Source of the DNA: Endocalyx cinctus
Lineage: Eukaryota; Ascomycota; Sordariomycetes; Amphisphaeriales; Apiosporaceae
Reading direction: 5' to 3'
DNA length: 64,000 nucleotides
NCBI GenBank assembly: GCA_001600455.1
Contig: BCKC01000002.1
Span: forward strand, 1,936,171-2,000,170
Both the position numbers and the translations under genes were made by a program. Under the pieces are notes generated by a model. That model was not told the DNA's origin and ran no database searches. It saw nothing but the letters and a program-made list of their open reading frames with translations. Below, piece after piece: positions 1 through 11,183 of this stretch. How positions within the stretch are numbered: position 1 is the first letter of the stretch; every line of letters starts with the position of its first letter.

Positions 1-2
1 GA

Positions 3-143
3 GGAGGACCACCGGGCAGAGGAGGACCACCAGGAAGAGGAGGACCACCAGGCCGAGGAGGACCACCGGGCCGAGGAGGACCGTACCAAGGACCGTACCG
101 AGGAGGGTACCGAGGAGGATCAAACCGAGGAGGATCAAATTGA
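3..143 (+). CDS. C-terminal end of an RGG-box RNA-binding protein (partial)
   Basis: Only the last 46 codons lie in the window; the gene starts upstream of base 1. The third frame reads four tandem GGPPGR/GGPPGRG units and then Tyr-containing RGG units (PYRGGYRGGS), ending at TGA 141-143. Such Gly/Arg/Pro tails occur on Sm/LSm proteins, Gar1, fibrillarin and DEAD-box helicases, where they bind RNA and are arginine-methylated. No folded domain is visible, so the family cannot be named. The DNA is itself a run of about 18 bp units (GGAGGACCACCRGGMMGA-like), likely prone to copy-number change. The other two frames are also open here but give unnatural compositions (EEDH or RRTT repeats), which is why the third was chosen. 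Confidence 0.65.
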   Translation, partial: GGPPGRGGPPGRGGPPGRGGPPGRGGPYQGPYRGGYRGGSNRGGSN

Positions 144-678
144 GGAGGATTTTCAATAGGAGGGCAGAATTGAAAAGTATTTGATACCTGGTTCAAAAGT
201 TATATAACTGTACTTGTTTCATTTATTTTTGTTTTATGATTCATCGCTTGGTCTCCCTCCCCTTCCCTTTTGGAGGTTTATTCTATCGCGAAGATTCTCT
301 TCAACATCATTTTTGTTAGTGCTCATTTCGCTTCTTTTTTTGACATCTATATATTTTCAATCTTATAGAGGTACCAATATGTCCGTTAGTAGTGTTTTAT
401 ATAAAACCTCAACTACTCAAGTACTCAAGTTTGTTCTTATTGGGAAATCAAGAAATGAGTAATAAATATAAATTTACGTGGCAGTGTAAATACGTAGGTA
501 GTTAGATATTGAATATATTGAATATCTTGAACGGGTATATGCATATTTGCACTTAGTGTATATCATTCATTTTAGTGCACAAGTCGAACTTGACGAAGGA
601 ACCGAAAAAAAAAAACCTATTAAATCAGATGTGTGTCGCTACTTCATATGAAAAGAAATACAAAAAGAAATTCCTTCC
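144..678. other. Intergenic: RGG-gene 3' flank and DHFR promoter
   Basis: No supported gene. The stretch is AT-rich and contains short direct repeats (ttgaatatattgaatatcttgaa near 508-530) and an A-tract just before the DHFR start. It should hold the polyadenylation region of the upstream gene and the promoter of the next. Confidence 0.5.
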
Positions 679-1459
679 ATGTCAGAAAACGAAACGCTTG
701 GAAAGCTTCCGATGGAGCTCACCCTGATCGTCGCTGCCACCCGCAACATGGGCATCGGCCGAGCGGGCACGTTGCCGTGGACGGGCCTCAAGAAAGAGAT
801 GGCCTACTTCGCGCGGGTGACCAAGCGTCTGCCAACAACCGAAGTAAGTTGCTTCTTTAAAAAAAAAAAAACGATCCCAGCTATGTATGTGCGTAGAAAA
901 AGAATAAAACGAGGTTAAGAAGAAAGCACTATAGGATCAATCACCGTCAACGCCCGCAAATACCGTCATTATGGGCCGCAAAACCTGGGAGAGTATACCT
1001 CCTAAATTCCGGCCGTTGAAGGGTCGGCTTAACATCGTCGTTAGCCGGTCACATCCCGACGAGAAGGAATCTCAGCAATTGCCTCCTAGAGGTGATATAA
1101 ACGTCGACGTTGACGCCGTGAAGGTCAGCTCTCTATCGGGGGCGATCGACTATCTGCGACGTCAGCCGGACGGTAGTAACGGTAAAGTCTTCGTTATTGG
1201 CGGGGCTCAGATTTACGGGGCGGCGCTCGAGCTGAAAGAGGCGAGGCGAGTCTTGCTGACGCGCGTCATGACCGACTTCGAGTGTGATACCTTCTTCCCG
1301 CTCGGACTTTCTGAAGAGTCTGCTTCCACTTCGGAAAGCGGACGGTGGGTGAGAAAATCCAAGGCAGAACTTGATTCTTGGACGGGCGAGGAAGTCCCAG
1401 AGGGTGTGCAGGAGGAAAATGGGACGCAGTACGAGTTTCAAATGTGGGAGAGAGTTTGA
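679..1459 (+). CDS. Dihydrofolate reductase
   Basis: Reduces dihydrofolate to tetrahydrofolate with NADPH, feeding thymidylate and purine synthesis. Two exons, 679-843 and 935-1459, with a 91 bp intron (GTAAGT donor, TATAG acceptor), give 229 residues, close to other fungal DHFRs. The N-terminal half has the strand-loop IVAATRNMGIGRAGTLPW, which contains the substrate-loop Gly and Trp. After the splice comes NTVIMGRKTWESIP, the classic NADPH-binding motif. VFVIGGAQIYGAAL then matches the C-terminal GG-Y cofactor site. The splice was placed so that exon 2 begins in frame upstream of TVIMGRKTW. The first ATG in exon 1 (679) lies about ten residues before the domain. Confidence in identity is very high; the intron edges are inferred from consensus and frame. 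Confidence 0.95.
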
Positions 1460-1712
1460 TTTTTTTTTTCTTTGGCTTCTAAATCATTATGATAGATCTA
1501 AGATATTTATAACTTTTGTACAGGTAATCATACAAAGCTCCCCAGGACTTCAAACTTTTATGGGTCGTTCGCTCTAGTAGATGCATCACGTCGTTGTCAT
1601 ACACAAGCCTTAACCTCTGTCCGCCTTCTAACAAATATCGGTCACGGCACAAAGTTATTCATTATACATTTTGATTTTAATTGGCCTATGCGGTGAGACC
1701 CTTAGCTTTTGG

Positions 1713-2747
1713 CTACGATGTTGCACTATCCAGCAAACCCTCCAGCTCCCTCACCGGCTTATCCACGAGCATGAGCTCATTTTTGGCCGGCCACTTGAAC
1801 GCCTGGGAGGCGTGGCTGTAGAGCATCTCGTCGGGCATCTGGTCGAGCATCTTGAGGGTGAGGCGCATCCAGCTGACGATGGCGGCGATGACGCGCACGT
1901 CGGCGTCCTCGCGGGCCTTGAACACGTTCCGCCACACGGCCGCGGCGAGGACGTCGTCGCCCTTGTAGATGCCCTCGTCGTAGGCCGCGATGACGCCGCG
2001 CCACTGGATGAACAGGTCCTTCAGGTACCGCTGCCGCACCCCGTTCGCCGAGATCCCGTGGATCATGTCCATCTTGGCCTCGGCGTCGAAGAAGAAGTGG
2101 TCTGCCAGCTGCCGCTGCCAGAGCTGCGCCGAGGCCGCCTCCAGGTTCCGCACCCGCGCGTATACCAGGTACAGGTGCAGCATCGTCACCTGCGACCAGG
2201 TGCTAAATGTGGGGAGAAGTTTGAAGTCTGGCGACGGTGAAGAGTTTCCAATCATCCAACCGTCAGTAAAGGACAGGAATTTCTTTTATTAGGAAACGAT
2301 GCAGGGTTCGGTAGGTAGTACATCTTATGCACTCGACTTACCGTCGTGCCACATCCCCCCTCCTTCGCCGATATCTTCCCCCTCTTCCGTCTTGCGTATA
2401 GTGCCTGCTTTCTTGTCGGCGGCGGGGATGGTATACGTGGCTTCACCGGAGCAAGCCTTGTAAATCCTCGAAGTGGCGCCTATCACGAGGTACGGCGTCG
2501 CGGTGTTACCCATAATCTTTCTCACCACTCCGCCTAAACCGCGGGTGACATTTCGTGTAGTCTGGAAACCTCGCCTATGTGATATCGATATCCGTCGTTG
2601 TGTGTTCTCTGTCGTTCTTGGTAAAGTAAATTGCGGAAGGGTAGAAATTATTGTTCGGGAATTGCCATAGCTGCTGCTAGCTTCCGCGAGGAGGGAATTT
2701 GCTGCTTGTCGCGAAGACAGCAGAGACAGCTGTCTTCTGCAGGCCAT
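1713..2747 (-). CDS. CBP3: Ubiquinol-cytochrome c chaperone CBP3 (mitochondrial)
   Basis: Assembly factor for respiratory complex III; in yeast Cbp3 works with Cbp6 at the mitochondrial ribosome exit on newly made cytochrome b. Exon 1 is 2342-2747 and exon 2 is 1713-2227, with a 114 bp intron (GTAAGT donor, CCAG acceptor), giving 306 residues. The first 80 residues are Arg/Ser-rich without acids, as in a matrix presequence. The chaperone domain follows: LPTFSTWSQVTMLHLYLV, then DHFFFDAEAKMDMIHGIS, then KDLFIQWRGVIAAYDEGI, all hallmarks of the Ubiq_cyt_C_chap family. The start at 2747 (MACRRQLS) is preferred over the in-frame upstream Met because it begins the basic presequence. The next gene upstream on the same strand is also mitochondrial. 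Confidence 0.92.
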
Positions 2748-3099
2748 TGCTACCGTTCTGTAGACAAATAAGAGAAGACTGAATTGAACGACACCATGGA
2801 TCGAGGGGGCACGTTCAATAGCTGTAGTGAAGTGATCTATCAAGCTAGACTCAAAGACATTCTCGTTCGTTCACGTCATTAACATTTTCTGTAATATTCG
2901 AATGCGAAAAAAAGTTTCTTATCGATAAAGTTGAGTATGCAGATAGGGCAGGTTATGAGAGTTAAGATTATTGTTATATCGAGACTATGTACTTAGTAAT
3001 ACAATTATATACGAGACAAGACAAGAAAAGGTTCGTGGTGGAAATACAGCATTGTTTATACAAGTTTATCTCTGAAATTGGGGTTTCTAGTTGTTATTA
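2748..3099. promoter_or_regulatory. CBP3 promoter region
   Basis: 352 bp between the 3' end of the ketoacyl synthase and the CBP3 start, both on the minus strand. AT-rich, no recognised element; it must hold the upstream gene's terminator and the CBP3 promoter. Confidence 0.4.
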
Positions 3100-4548
3100 T
3101 TATCTATGTTTGGAGAATACCAAAGTGGCATTGGTTCCGCCGAACCCGAAGCTGTTCGACATGGCCACATTGACCTCTTTTTGCTGTGCTTCTAACGGAA
3201 CAAAATTAAATTTCGGTTCTATATCGGGGTCGTGTAAATTTAGTGTTGGAGGGACGATATTCTATAGAAATGAATGTTATTACGGACCGGGAGTAAGAAG
3301 ACTGGGGCTTTAATTTTCAATAAACCTCAAGACTTACATGTTCAATGGAGAGAATAGTAAATAGTGCCTCGATTGCCCCAGCAGCTCCGAGAAGGTGACC
3401 GATGGATCCCTTCGTGCTGCTTACGGTGACTTGATGTTCAGCGGCATAACCTTCCTGGCCCATCGTAAGCGAGCGAATGGCCAAAGATTCGGCGACGTCG
3501 CCGATAGGAGTACCGGTGGCATGGGCGTTGATATAATCGACTTGGTTAGGCCTTAGCGCGGCGTTCTTCAAGGCTCTTTTCATGGCCAGAAGCGCGCCCG
3601 AGCCGTCCTCGCGCGGGGCCGTCATGTGGTGAGCGTCGCCGCTGCAGCCGTAGCCCCTGAGCTCGGCGTAGATGCGAGCGCCCCTGGCTTTCGCGTGCTC
3701 CAGCTCCTCTAAGACGACGACGGCGGCCCCTTCGGCGACGACGAACCCACCCCGTCGACGGTCGAAGGGCCGGCAGCTCGACGGCGGATCATGGTTGAAA
3801 TTCGTAGATAAAGAACGCGATCTGCCGAAGCCGGCGAAGGTGAGAGGGTGTATGCAAGACTCCGCACCCCCGGCAACCATGACGTCGGCGTCTCCAAAGG
3901 CTATGAAACGCGAGGCGTCGCCGATGGAATGGGCGCCCGTGGTGCACGCCGTAGTAGCTGCGTGGTTGGGCCCCTGAAGACCGTATCGCATGGCTATGTG
4001 CCCAGCTGCCATATTAATGAGAATTTTGGGCACGAATAAAGGTGACACCTTTTTATAGCCCTGACATAAAAAAACGCATTAGCGGGATATGTGTATAAAG
4101 TTAGAAAATCGTCATTTAAAGCTCTTACGTCTTTCTCAAAGGCGACGCTAGTGTTATAGACATCTTCTAGATTCCCGATACCACTTCCTAGACAAACGCC
4201 GGTAGCCTCCAGTTCATTCTGAGTGCTAGGTCTCCACGAAGCATCTTCGAGGGCCATTTCGGTAGCAGCGATGGCATACTGGGAGAATAGGGACATGCGT
4301 CGCTGATCAGCAGCAGAGATCCATTCATCTGAACGCCAGGGCCTGGGGCCGTTGTCGGCTTCGTTAGAAACCGATGTTGGAATGAGACCAGCGACAGTAC
4401 TGGATAGTTCACGCCATCGTTTCTGGGGTTCAAATCCTGCAACGCTGACAATACCAGAATGACCGGCTATAAGCCTATTCCATGTAGATTTAGCACCGAC
4501 ACCTAACGGTGTAATAGCACCTAGACCAGTTACAACAACTCTGCGCAT
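3100..4548 (-). CDS. CEM1: Mitochondrial 3-oxoacyl-[ACP] synthase (KAS II type)
   Basis: Condensing enzyme of mitochondrial type II fatty acid synthesis, which supplies octanoate for lipoate. Three exons (4129-4548, 3338-4060, 3100-3261) with introns of 68 and 76 bp, all phase 0, give 434 residues. The N-terminus [15 protein letters not shown] is the KAS start. The nucleophile Cys179 lies in [13 protein letters not shown], the two catalytic histidines are His320 ([11 protein letters not shown]) and His362 ([13 protein letters not shown]), and the C-terminus has the Gly-rich [14 protein letters not shown] motif. All triad residues are present. The last exon is easy to miss: it begins [13 protein letters not shown] after a TATAG acceptor and ends at TAA 3100-3102. 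Single-domain length excludes a polyketide synthase. The targeting peptide is not obvious, as in yeast Cem1. Confidence 0.94.
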
Positions 4549-5973
4549 TCTTTTCTTGTTCCATATCCAGAATAAAAATTACTAGAGATTTTAAATTGAA
4601 TCAGATAAGAGAAATAAAGGGGTTGTTTTACTTTTCAGTACTCATAAGTTTAATGGCCGTTTCTCAACGTATATTATTATGGCAGAACATAAAATGTTTC
4701 TGATAAATAATACTCTGTACGCAGTTTGGAATTGTAGGGATGGTCATTATGGCCCGTGCACAGAGCCCGAGAGCCCTTTCTTAGCACTCTGGCACTTAGT
4801 AAGTACCTACCAGCTAGGGCCTGCTAGGTACCTTAAGTACTTGGGCAGACAGGCAGGACAGGTAGGTAGATATTGGAATACTCCCATCTCCTGATATTTA
4901 CATCATCATCATCGTCGTCACTCGCGGACTGTAAGTAGCTGTACCTTTGTAGTTATTCAAAAAAAAAAAAAAAAAAAAACTGTCAATTGTCCTTTTGATT
5001 CCTTTAACATTAATTTCTACAACCATGAAAGCGAAATCCTAGATCATCATTCATCAGGTGCGATGCTAACTAAATTATTACTTCAGCTACTCTGTACAGG
5101 TACCTGCCAGCCTACGTTTATAAACAAATCACATCTTGCTCACAAAAGACGCCAACTTGATAAGGTCTCCTCTAAAATTATAAATTTTAATATAGGTAAG
5201 TAGAAGTATATCCTATTAACAGAGACAATGGTTCTTACATGACTATTGTAGAGAGGCTTGCTATTGGCGGGTATGGGTGGGATTGAGTGCTGAGTAATCT
5301 AAACAGACTAGCTGACTAGATGAGGAATACACGTACGCGGGTTCTGAAATATTTCCCGATTAGTATAGATGTTGCGGAATACGTAAGAACTCTAAACCGA
5401 AAAAGAAACGGGCAGACGGGCAGACGGGTAGCGGGATGCATATTGGGGGTCGCTCCCTGGTTCCCTGGGCTGCCTGGCTCCCTCTTGCACGTCAAGTCAG
5501 ACAAGGAACGGTCGCTCCGCTTTCTTGTCCCCTTTGAGTGGAGAGACCGGGAACTGCGGTCAATTACACAGCTGAGTAACGACGACGCCTCTGTTCTCAT
5601 TTATTGATAGCTTCATCTTCTTGTATAATTCTGCCACCAACACAGCCCACCCAATCTATTACCGTTGAGCTGACGGCAGATGCTTGTACCCCCCTGGTCA
5701 TTCCATCCAGTCGGATCAAGTTCATGAAATGCTTCGGAAATCCCTGCCACTACTGCACATTTCGACTTAGACTTGATCAGGACTCAGGCCTAACTGTAAG
5801 CTGCAAGTTGCAAGCTTACCTCTAAATTCTATGGGCTGTGTACTAAGTATAGAGATAGCGAATAAATCGAATGATCTACCTCCTATATATGTCTATATAC
5901 AATCACGATTATTTATTAAATACACGACTTATTATTAGCCCAAGCTTGGTTTATGGGCGGGAAGGTTAAGTCA
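4549..5973. other. Intergenic, about 1.4 kb, no gene seen
   Basis: Upstream of the ketoacyl synthase and downstream of the membrane-protein gene. It contains a pure A run near 4958-4979 and TACCTA/GGTACC-type short motifs (4801-4870). Small open frames around 5316-5607 occur on both strands over the same DNA, with no domain and no splice context, so none is called. Confidence 0.5.
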
Positions 5974-7366
5974 TTAGGGATATAGTGCTAGTCCGGACAA
6001 GATCCAGCTAATAATTTGGAATAGCGACAACCATGATCCGGCAGCACCTACGACATCCTAAACATAAATCACTTAGAATCTATATCTTGTTTGGTAGTGG
6101 TGATTTTGTCTGCGGTGGGTATGACTTACCGACCAGCTCATATCATAAGTCTGAATAGAAACCTGTCTCTCGAAAGTTGGAAACTGAAACCACATGGAGA
6201 TAAAGCAAGGGGCGACAGGAGGGCTCGTGGCAGAGCCTATTTCGCAGTCTGGTGCTCCCGTGGCCGGAATGGTGGAGATGGTCAAGTCGTAGTCGTAGGC
6301 CGGAGGCCGGCCTTGGACTTGACGATAATTCAATCCCAGGTTTATGAACACCATACCGTAGCTGTCGATAAGGGCCGGGCGAGTGTATCCGGCACTCAGA
6401 GCCTCTTCAAGTGTAAGAGTCGGGTCATAAACCGCTAACGAGATACTGGGCGACAAAATTCGCGACGAATCCTGGAGCACCTGAGTTGAATTGTCTAGTA
6501 AAAACACAAGGAAAGAGTCAGCTAAACCACCATCGTAACAGCGAGGAGATCAATTTCAGGTTAACTCACACCAAAGAAATGCTTCAGCCAACATTAATGC
6601 AGTCGGTTTCGTGCATGACATGGCCTCTGATGCGTGAAGCGTAAGTGTCCTATATGTGGCGTTTTCCCACTCGAAATCCTCGTCGATAGCGTTATCCCAG
6701 CGGTTCTCGCAATTGCACGTGTCCGCAGTCGAGTCCGTAACATTGATGTTATCACAGTATGGGGCGTCATTGTCTAGCCAGCCTAGAAAACATTTTGGCT
6801 TGGTTGAGACATCTAACATCCCCTGGGAGGACCAGCCTTTACGCTGAAGTAACGTGAGAGAAGGGAAATACACCTCGTCCTGAAATTTTCAACGGTGAGC
6901 TTTAAAAATGATAAAATTATGTTTCCAGCGAGAGACTCACCACGACATCCTTTCTAAAGGCAATGGTATCCTGCGTCAACGCTGGATACCAGATCGACTT
7001 ATATAAAAGCGGTAGCGCGATCAATGTTACAAGCGAGAGGATGACCGTATTAGTTCGATTCCTCGAGTAACACTTTTCTCCCAAAGACTTCCTCCATTCC
7101 ACCCAGTCCCACGAGAAAAGGAGCACGATTGGTAAAGACATGACGTAAAACGTGGGGATTAAGATTGACGGTGACCCTTTCAGAACGCTGACGATCAGAA
7201 GGAGGATTAATGATAATATGAAGCCAGCTAGGGAGGAACGAAGCGTGAGTTTGGATGGAACTACATCTTGGACCTCAGGCTTGAAGCTCGTAACGACCTT
7301 CTTTGCCCATTCCAGTTGAGTTACGGTCCGTATCATTTTCATTGAGGATACATGTTGAGGATACAT
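5974..7366 (-). CDS. Unrecognised fungal membrane protein with Cys-containing extracytoplasmic domain
   Basis: Four exons (6941-7366, 6570-6879, 6130-6494, 5974-6057) with introns of 61, 75 and 72 bp give 394 residues. Three hydrophobic segments lie near residues 45-62, 66-85 and 106-124. A roughly 250-residue hydrophilic domain follows, with several cysteines (including a CNC) and N-glycosylation sequons (NVT, NAT, NST). A final hydrophobic segment in FQIISWILSGLALYP reaches the stop. The last exon was found by following the GTAAGT donor after YDMSWS to a TTTAG acceptor that restores frame and adds this membrane segment. Such 3TM-loop-1TM proteins with a TYDMSW-like motif before the last helix are, to my recollection, lineage-expanded hypothetical proteins in sordariomycetes. 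Function is unknown; a surface role is inferred only from topology. Confidence 0.75.
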
Positions 7367-8305
7367 GATAGAAGAAGCATGATTTTAGTTCAACGTAGTA
7401 ACATTGCTTGAAACTTAGGTTAAGAAAAAAAAAAAAAAAAAAAAGTCTAGCATATTTTTATTATTAGGATTGAAGGTTGAGGTATGTTCAAGAAGTAAGG
7501 TATTACTCCTAGTGACCTCCATTACCAACCAGCCTATGACGGTACACTACGACGGAGATGCGCACGTTTAGTAATACATAAATATTATATACGCAACCTC
7601 ATTATTCAATTGAACTCTTTTAATATCTTAGGTAAAGTAAAAAAAGCGAGGGGGGTGACGAGAGTCTCGGCCCTAGCGCTATGCTCTCAAATAGATAGGG
7701 AAAAATACGAATACACAGGAGGCCAATCTGACTTCGCCATTGGTTCATACCGTCTTACATGGTATTGGGTGGGTATGTTTTTAAAATAAAGCGTCAGCAA
7801 CTGGGGAGGGTCGAATACGACCTATCCCAACAACCTATCATACTCTTCCATACGGGGATCTTGAAGCTCAATACCAAGTTTCACCCTATAGACAAAGCTC
7901 TAAACTCGGCAGATCAATGGATTGCAGCTTGATCATGTATATTAAGCTCGGTCGGTTCGTCTTACGTATATGTCCTAGGGCGGATTGTATGTAACCCAAC
8001 CTCGAAAATAAAAATAGAAAAAAGAACTAAAAAATTCTCCGCATTCAGCTGCCAGGGCGGTAGGGCGGTAGGTAGGGCTGCAGGGGTAGTTACTCGAGGA
8101 ATATGTCCTCAACTACCAGAGACTTTACACTCTTCGGGTCTTCTCTAACTGTTTTTGTATATTATAAGAACATGGTTCCCAATCTAATTGCCGAGCGAGA
8201 AACTCAGGAAGTAATGATATCTCCATTCAAGCTTCTACAAATAATCCACCCTCTTTTATTTCGCAGCTACATTTCACCCCTTTTCGCCCATTCGCTATCA
8301 TCACC
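7367..8305. promoter_or_regulatory. Divergent intergenic region between membrane protein and CFEM-like gene
   Basis: 939 bp separating two divergently transcribed surface-protein genes. It contains a pure A run near 7424-7444 and a TAGGGCGGTAGGGCGGTAGG direct repeat near 8056-8080. No gene is seen. Confidence 0.45.
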
Positions 8306-8965
8306 ATGGCGCCCCTCTCAACCCTCCTGATTTCTACCCTCACCATCCTCCTGCTTGCGACGGGGAGGATGGTTCAGGCCCAACGCATCTTTATCGACAA
8401 GCAGCCGGATTACAACGACTTGCCGGACTGCGCCGAAGTCCAGGTCAGCTATATCGTGCGAGACATGGTCCGCGGCTGCGGCGATGGCATGAGCACGACG
8501 TCCTTCTCCTGCTTTTGTACCGCGAGCTCGTACAAGTTCAACGACATAATCAGCTCCAGCGTCCAGAATGCATGCTCGACCATGCCTGCCCTGGGCAAGA
8601 GCGCCGCCGTGCAGGCCCAGGCCGTCTTTGCCGATTACTGCCAAAATGGTCCGGCCCGTGCTAACGGTAACTAACCTCTTCCCTCTCTCTTCCTCTAAAA
8701 CCGGGACTTTTTATGAGGGTGTATGGATAAGTGCTGACATGTTTGGTTTGATGATACTAAAGTGACTTTTACAACGACTTCATCCACGGCCACTAGTACA
8801 AGTGCTGGCATGGCATCCACGGCAGCCGTCATGATCCCAACTCCGACAGAAACCTCGCTGGCACCAATCCCTAGCACTAATGGTAACGCCAGCCTTCGTG
8901 TTAGCCAATTTGGTCACCTGCTGGTATTGGCGGTGGTCGGATGGATGGGGAGTACGCTAGCTTAA
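8306..8965 (+). CDS. Secreted GPI-anchored CFEM-like protein (six cysteines)
   Basis: Two exons (8306-8666, 8763-8965; 96 bp intron with a CTGAC branch point) give 187 residues. Residues 1-25 are a signal peptide. Six cysteines follow at 42, 58, 69, 71, 90 and 112, in the order PDC...GC...CFC...C...C of a CFEM domain. A Thr/Ser-rich spacer (TTTSSTATSTS onward) leads to a hydrophobic C-terminus (HLLVLAVVGWMGSTLA) preceded by small residues suited to GPI attachment. Canonical CFEM domains have eight cysteines and an Asp three residues before the CxC that binds heme iron. Here the second and seventh cysteines are absent and the segment before CxC is STTSFS with no Asp. It is therefore probably a cell-wall protein that has lost heme capture. 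It could instead be a separate six-Cys family. Confidence 0.85.
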
Positions 8966-9591
8966 TGGTCATGGTTCTGCAGCTTGACCGATATCTGTGT
9001 CTTGCTTAGCTGAAGTGGGTGAAGTTTTCACCCCAAGAGCGATAAATATGAGTGTGATGGAGATGTGTATATTATAATTATTAATAGGGAAAATTCAGAA
9101 GGAAAACAAAGGATAGGAGCGATATGGGCGTTGGATTACGGGATTGGGTACCTTATTATATAAAGGAGAAATGTTTACTTCCCTAGTATAAACCAGGCGC
9201 GGCCCGGTAACTTCGAGCAACTAGTCCTGTGGTGATAATACATTATTCTGTATAATTATTTACTAATATAATCAATTGAAATTATAAGGTATACCTATCT
9301 GCGCAGGGGTGTTGGTGTGTATACTGAAGTTGGAGTTTCCGAACAGCCTTAGAAATGGTCAACCCCAATTGGGACATAAGTATGGTATAATAGTGCTTGA
9401 CAGACTAGAAGCCGTGTGCACATGAGTTGTGTTAAGGAAACTGTTCTCATAAAAGAGCAGCGCGTTCAATTCTTCCTTATATAATTTAGAACATCATATT
9501 TTGAAGTCGTATTTTAACTATCAAATGCCTAAATAAACCTCTGTTACATATAATTTTTATTTTTCTCTTTTTTACCGCAAATTTATGTCGA
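8966..9591. other. Convergent intergenic region
   Basis: 626 bp between the 3' ends of the CFEM-like gene and the sugar transporter. AT-rich, with no supported gene. Confidence 0.45.
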
Positions 9592-11183
9592 TTATTTCTT
9601 ACCATCCACCAACACGGCGCTCTTCTGTACTTCCCCCTCGCCCGACAATTCGGAGTCCGAGATGGGTTTTCCACCATCGTACGCATCGATAACATCAACA
9701 AGTTGATCGCGCGGCACACCATTGAACCGCTGGTTGATCTGTTCGAGGGTGAGACCTTTGGTCTCGATGTAGGTGAAGAAGATGACGGCGGTGACTAAAA
9801 CGTTCCATACGACACCGATGATGTAAAATTTCCAGCCAATACCATCCAGACCGATAGGGATGACGTATTGGTCGAAAAAACCGGCCGAAGAGATGAAAAC
9901 ACAGTAGAACGCCATACCCTTGGCGCGAATGGTAAAGTTCAGAACTTCGGCACAGTATGAGAAGGACAGAGGCGTCCAGGTTGCGGAGTAAGCGATTTGG
10001 AACAGGAAAACCATGGCGATAAGGGCGTTCTGGCCGGCCTTAACATCCGTAGCGTCGGCCGTCAACCCCGCCATGACCGCTAGGACGGCGGTACAGGCCG
10101 CCGTACCGGCCACGAGCATAGGCACACGACCTACTCTATCGATGAAGCAAATACCGATCAGCGCGGCAACGAAACCCACAACGTACTGGCCCATGTTGAT
10201 AGCGAACTGTTCCCGCTCCGAGGTGATGCCGGCCAGGTCAAGGACATTGCTGAGGAAGAAAGTAACGATGCTGGAACCAAGGGTCTGCTCGGCGATACCC
10301 AAGGTAACCAGGATATAAGCGCGGTACAAGTTCGCCTTCGAGCCAACAAAGTCTCTCCACCACGAGATGAACGAACTATACTCGTTCTCCTTCTCGAACT
10401 GGATCGTTTCCTTGATCTCGCGAAACTGGGCGACGACCAAGGGACTGGACTTGTTACCGTTGCCGTGAAATCGGGCTAGCGTCTCGAGCGCCTCGGCCTC
10501 CCGACCGTGCGAGATCATCCACCGCGGCGACTCGGGGATGAAGGGCAAAGCGAGCATGCAGCCCAGGGCCGGGCCGGCCATCGCGATGCAGATGATGCGC
10601 CAGCTCCAGTCGCCGCCGACGCTGCGAGCCCCGTACCCGACGCCGGAGGAAATTATGGCGCCCAGTAGCCAGCAGGTCCAGTACAGGCCGCCTATGAGGC
10701 CGCGCTTGCTAGGAGGGGCGAGCTCGGCTAGGTAGGTCGGGACCGAGGCGATGTCGACCGACTTGGCGAAGCCGACGACGACGCGGCCGACGAAGAACTG
10801 CGGTAGCGTCGTCGACGTCGCGTGAATGATGGTGGCGACGAGGACGAGGGAGGCCGCGATGAAGATACCTCCTTTGCGACCGAACCGGTCGACTAGGTGA
10901 CCGGCGAAGAAACCGCCCAGGATACCTCCCACGTTCTGCACGGCGGTTAAGAGTCCCTTCAGCTGCGTGGTGACGCCGAATTTGGTTTGAAAGGCGCTCT
11001 GGTAAAAATATTAGCTAGGTGTAAATTTTTTTTGGGGGGTCGCCAAGTAATTTATTTGCTATCCGTATTACGTACCAGAATGTTGATAGACGACATCATG
11101 CTGGAGTCATATCCGACACTGGCGCAATTCAGAGCGGCCACCAGGCCGATGATGAATATGGCCCGATAATTGGTGGTTGTCAT
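9592..11183 (-). CDS. Major facilitator sugar-porter family transporter
   Basis: Plasma-membrane sugar or sugar-derivative:H+ symporter by family. Exon 1 is 11076-11183 and exon 2 is 9592-10998; a 77 bp phase-0 intron gives 504 residues. Exon 1 encodes the first helix and the GYDSSMMSSINIL motif that marks the fungal lactose-permease/hexose-like clade. Exon 2 has the sugar-porter signatures: HLVDRFGRKGG after TM2, IPESPRWMISHGR after TM6, FIDRVGRVP after TM8, and YIETKGLTLEQIN after TM12. Twelve hydrophobic segments can be followed. The substrate cannot be read from sequence. It is divergently transcribed from the DUF1479 oxygenase gene across about 1 kb, so the two may share regulation. Confidence 0.93.

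Noticed and set aside
4426..4437. GGTTCAAATCC-like B-box suggesting a tRNA
   Set aside because: It lies inside the coding sequence of the ketoacyl synthase, and no acceptor stem or A-box fits around it.
5316..5607. Overlapping 94- and 95-codon frames on opposite strands
   Set aside because: Antisense pair over the same DNA with no domain, signal or splice context; typical chance openness.
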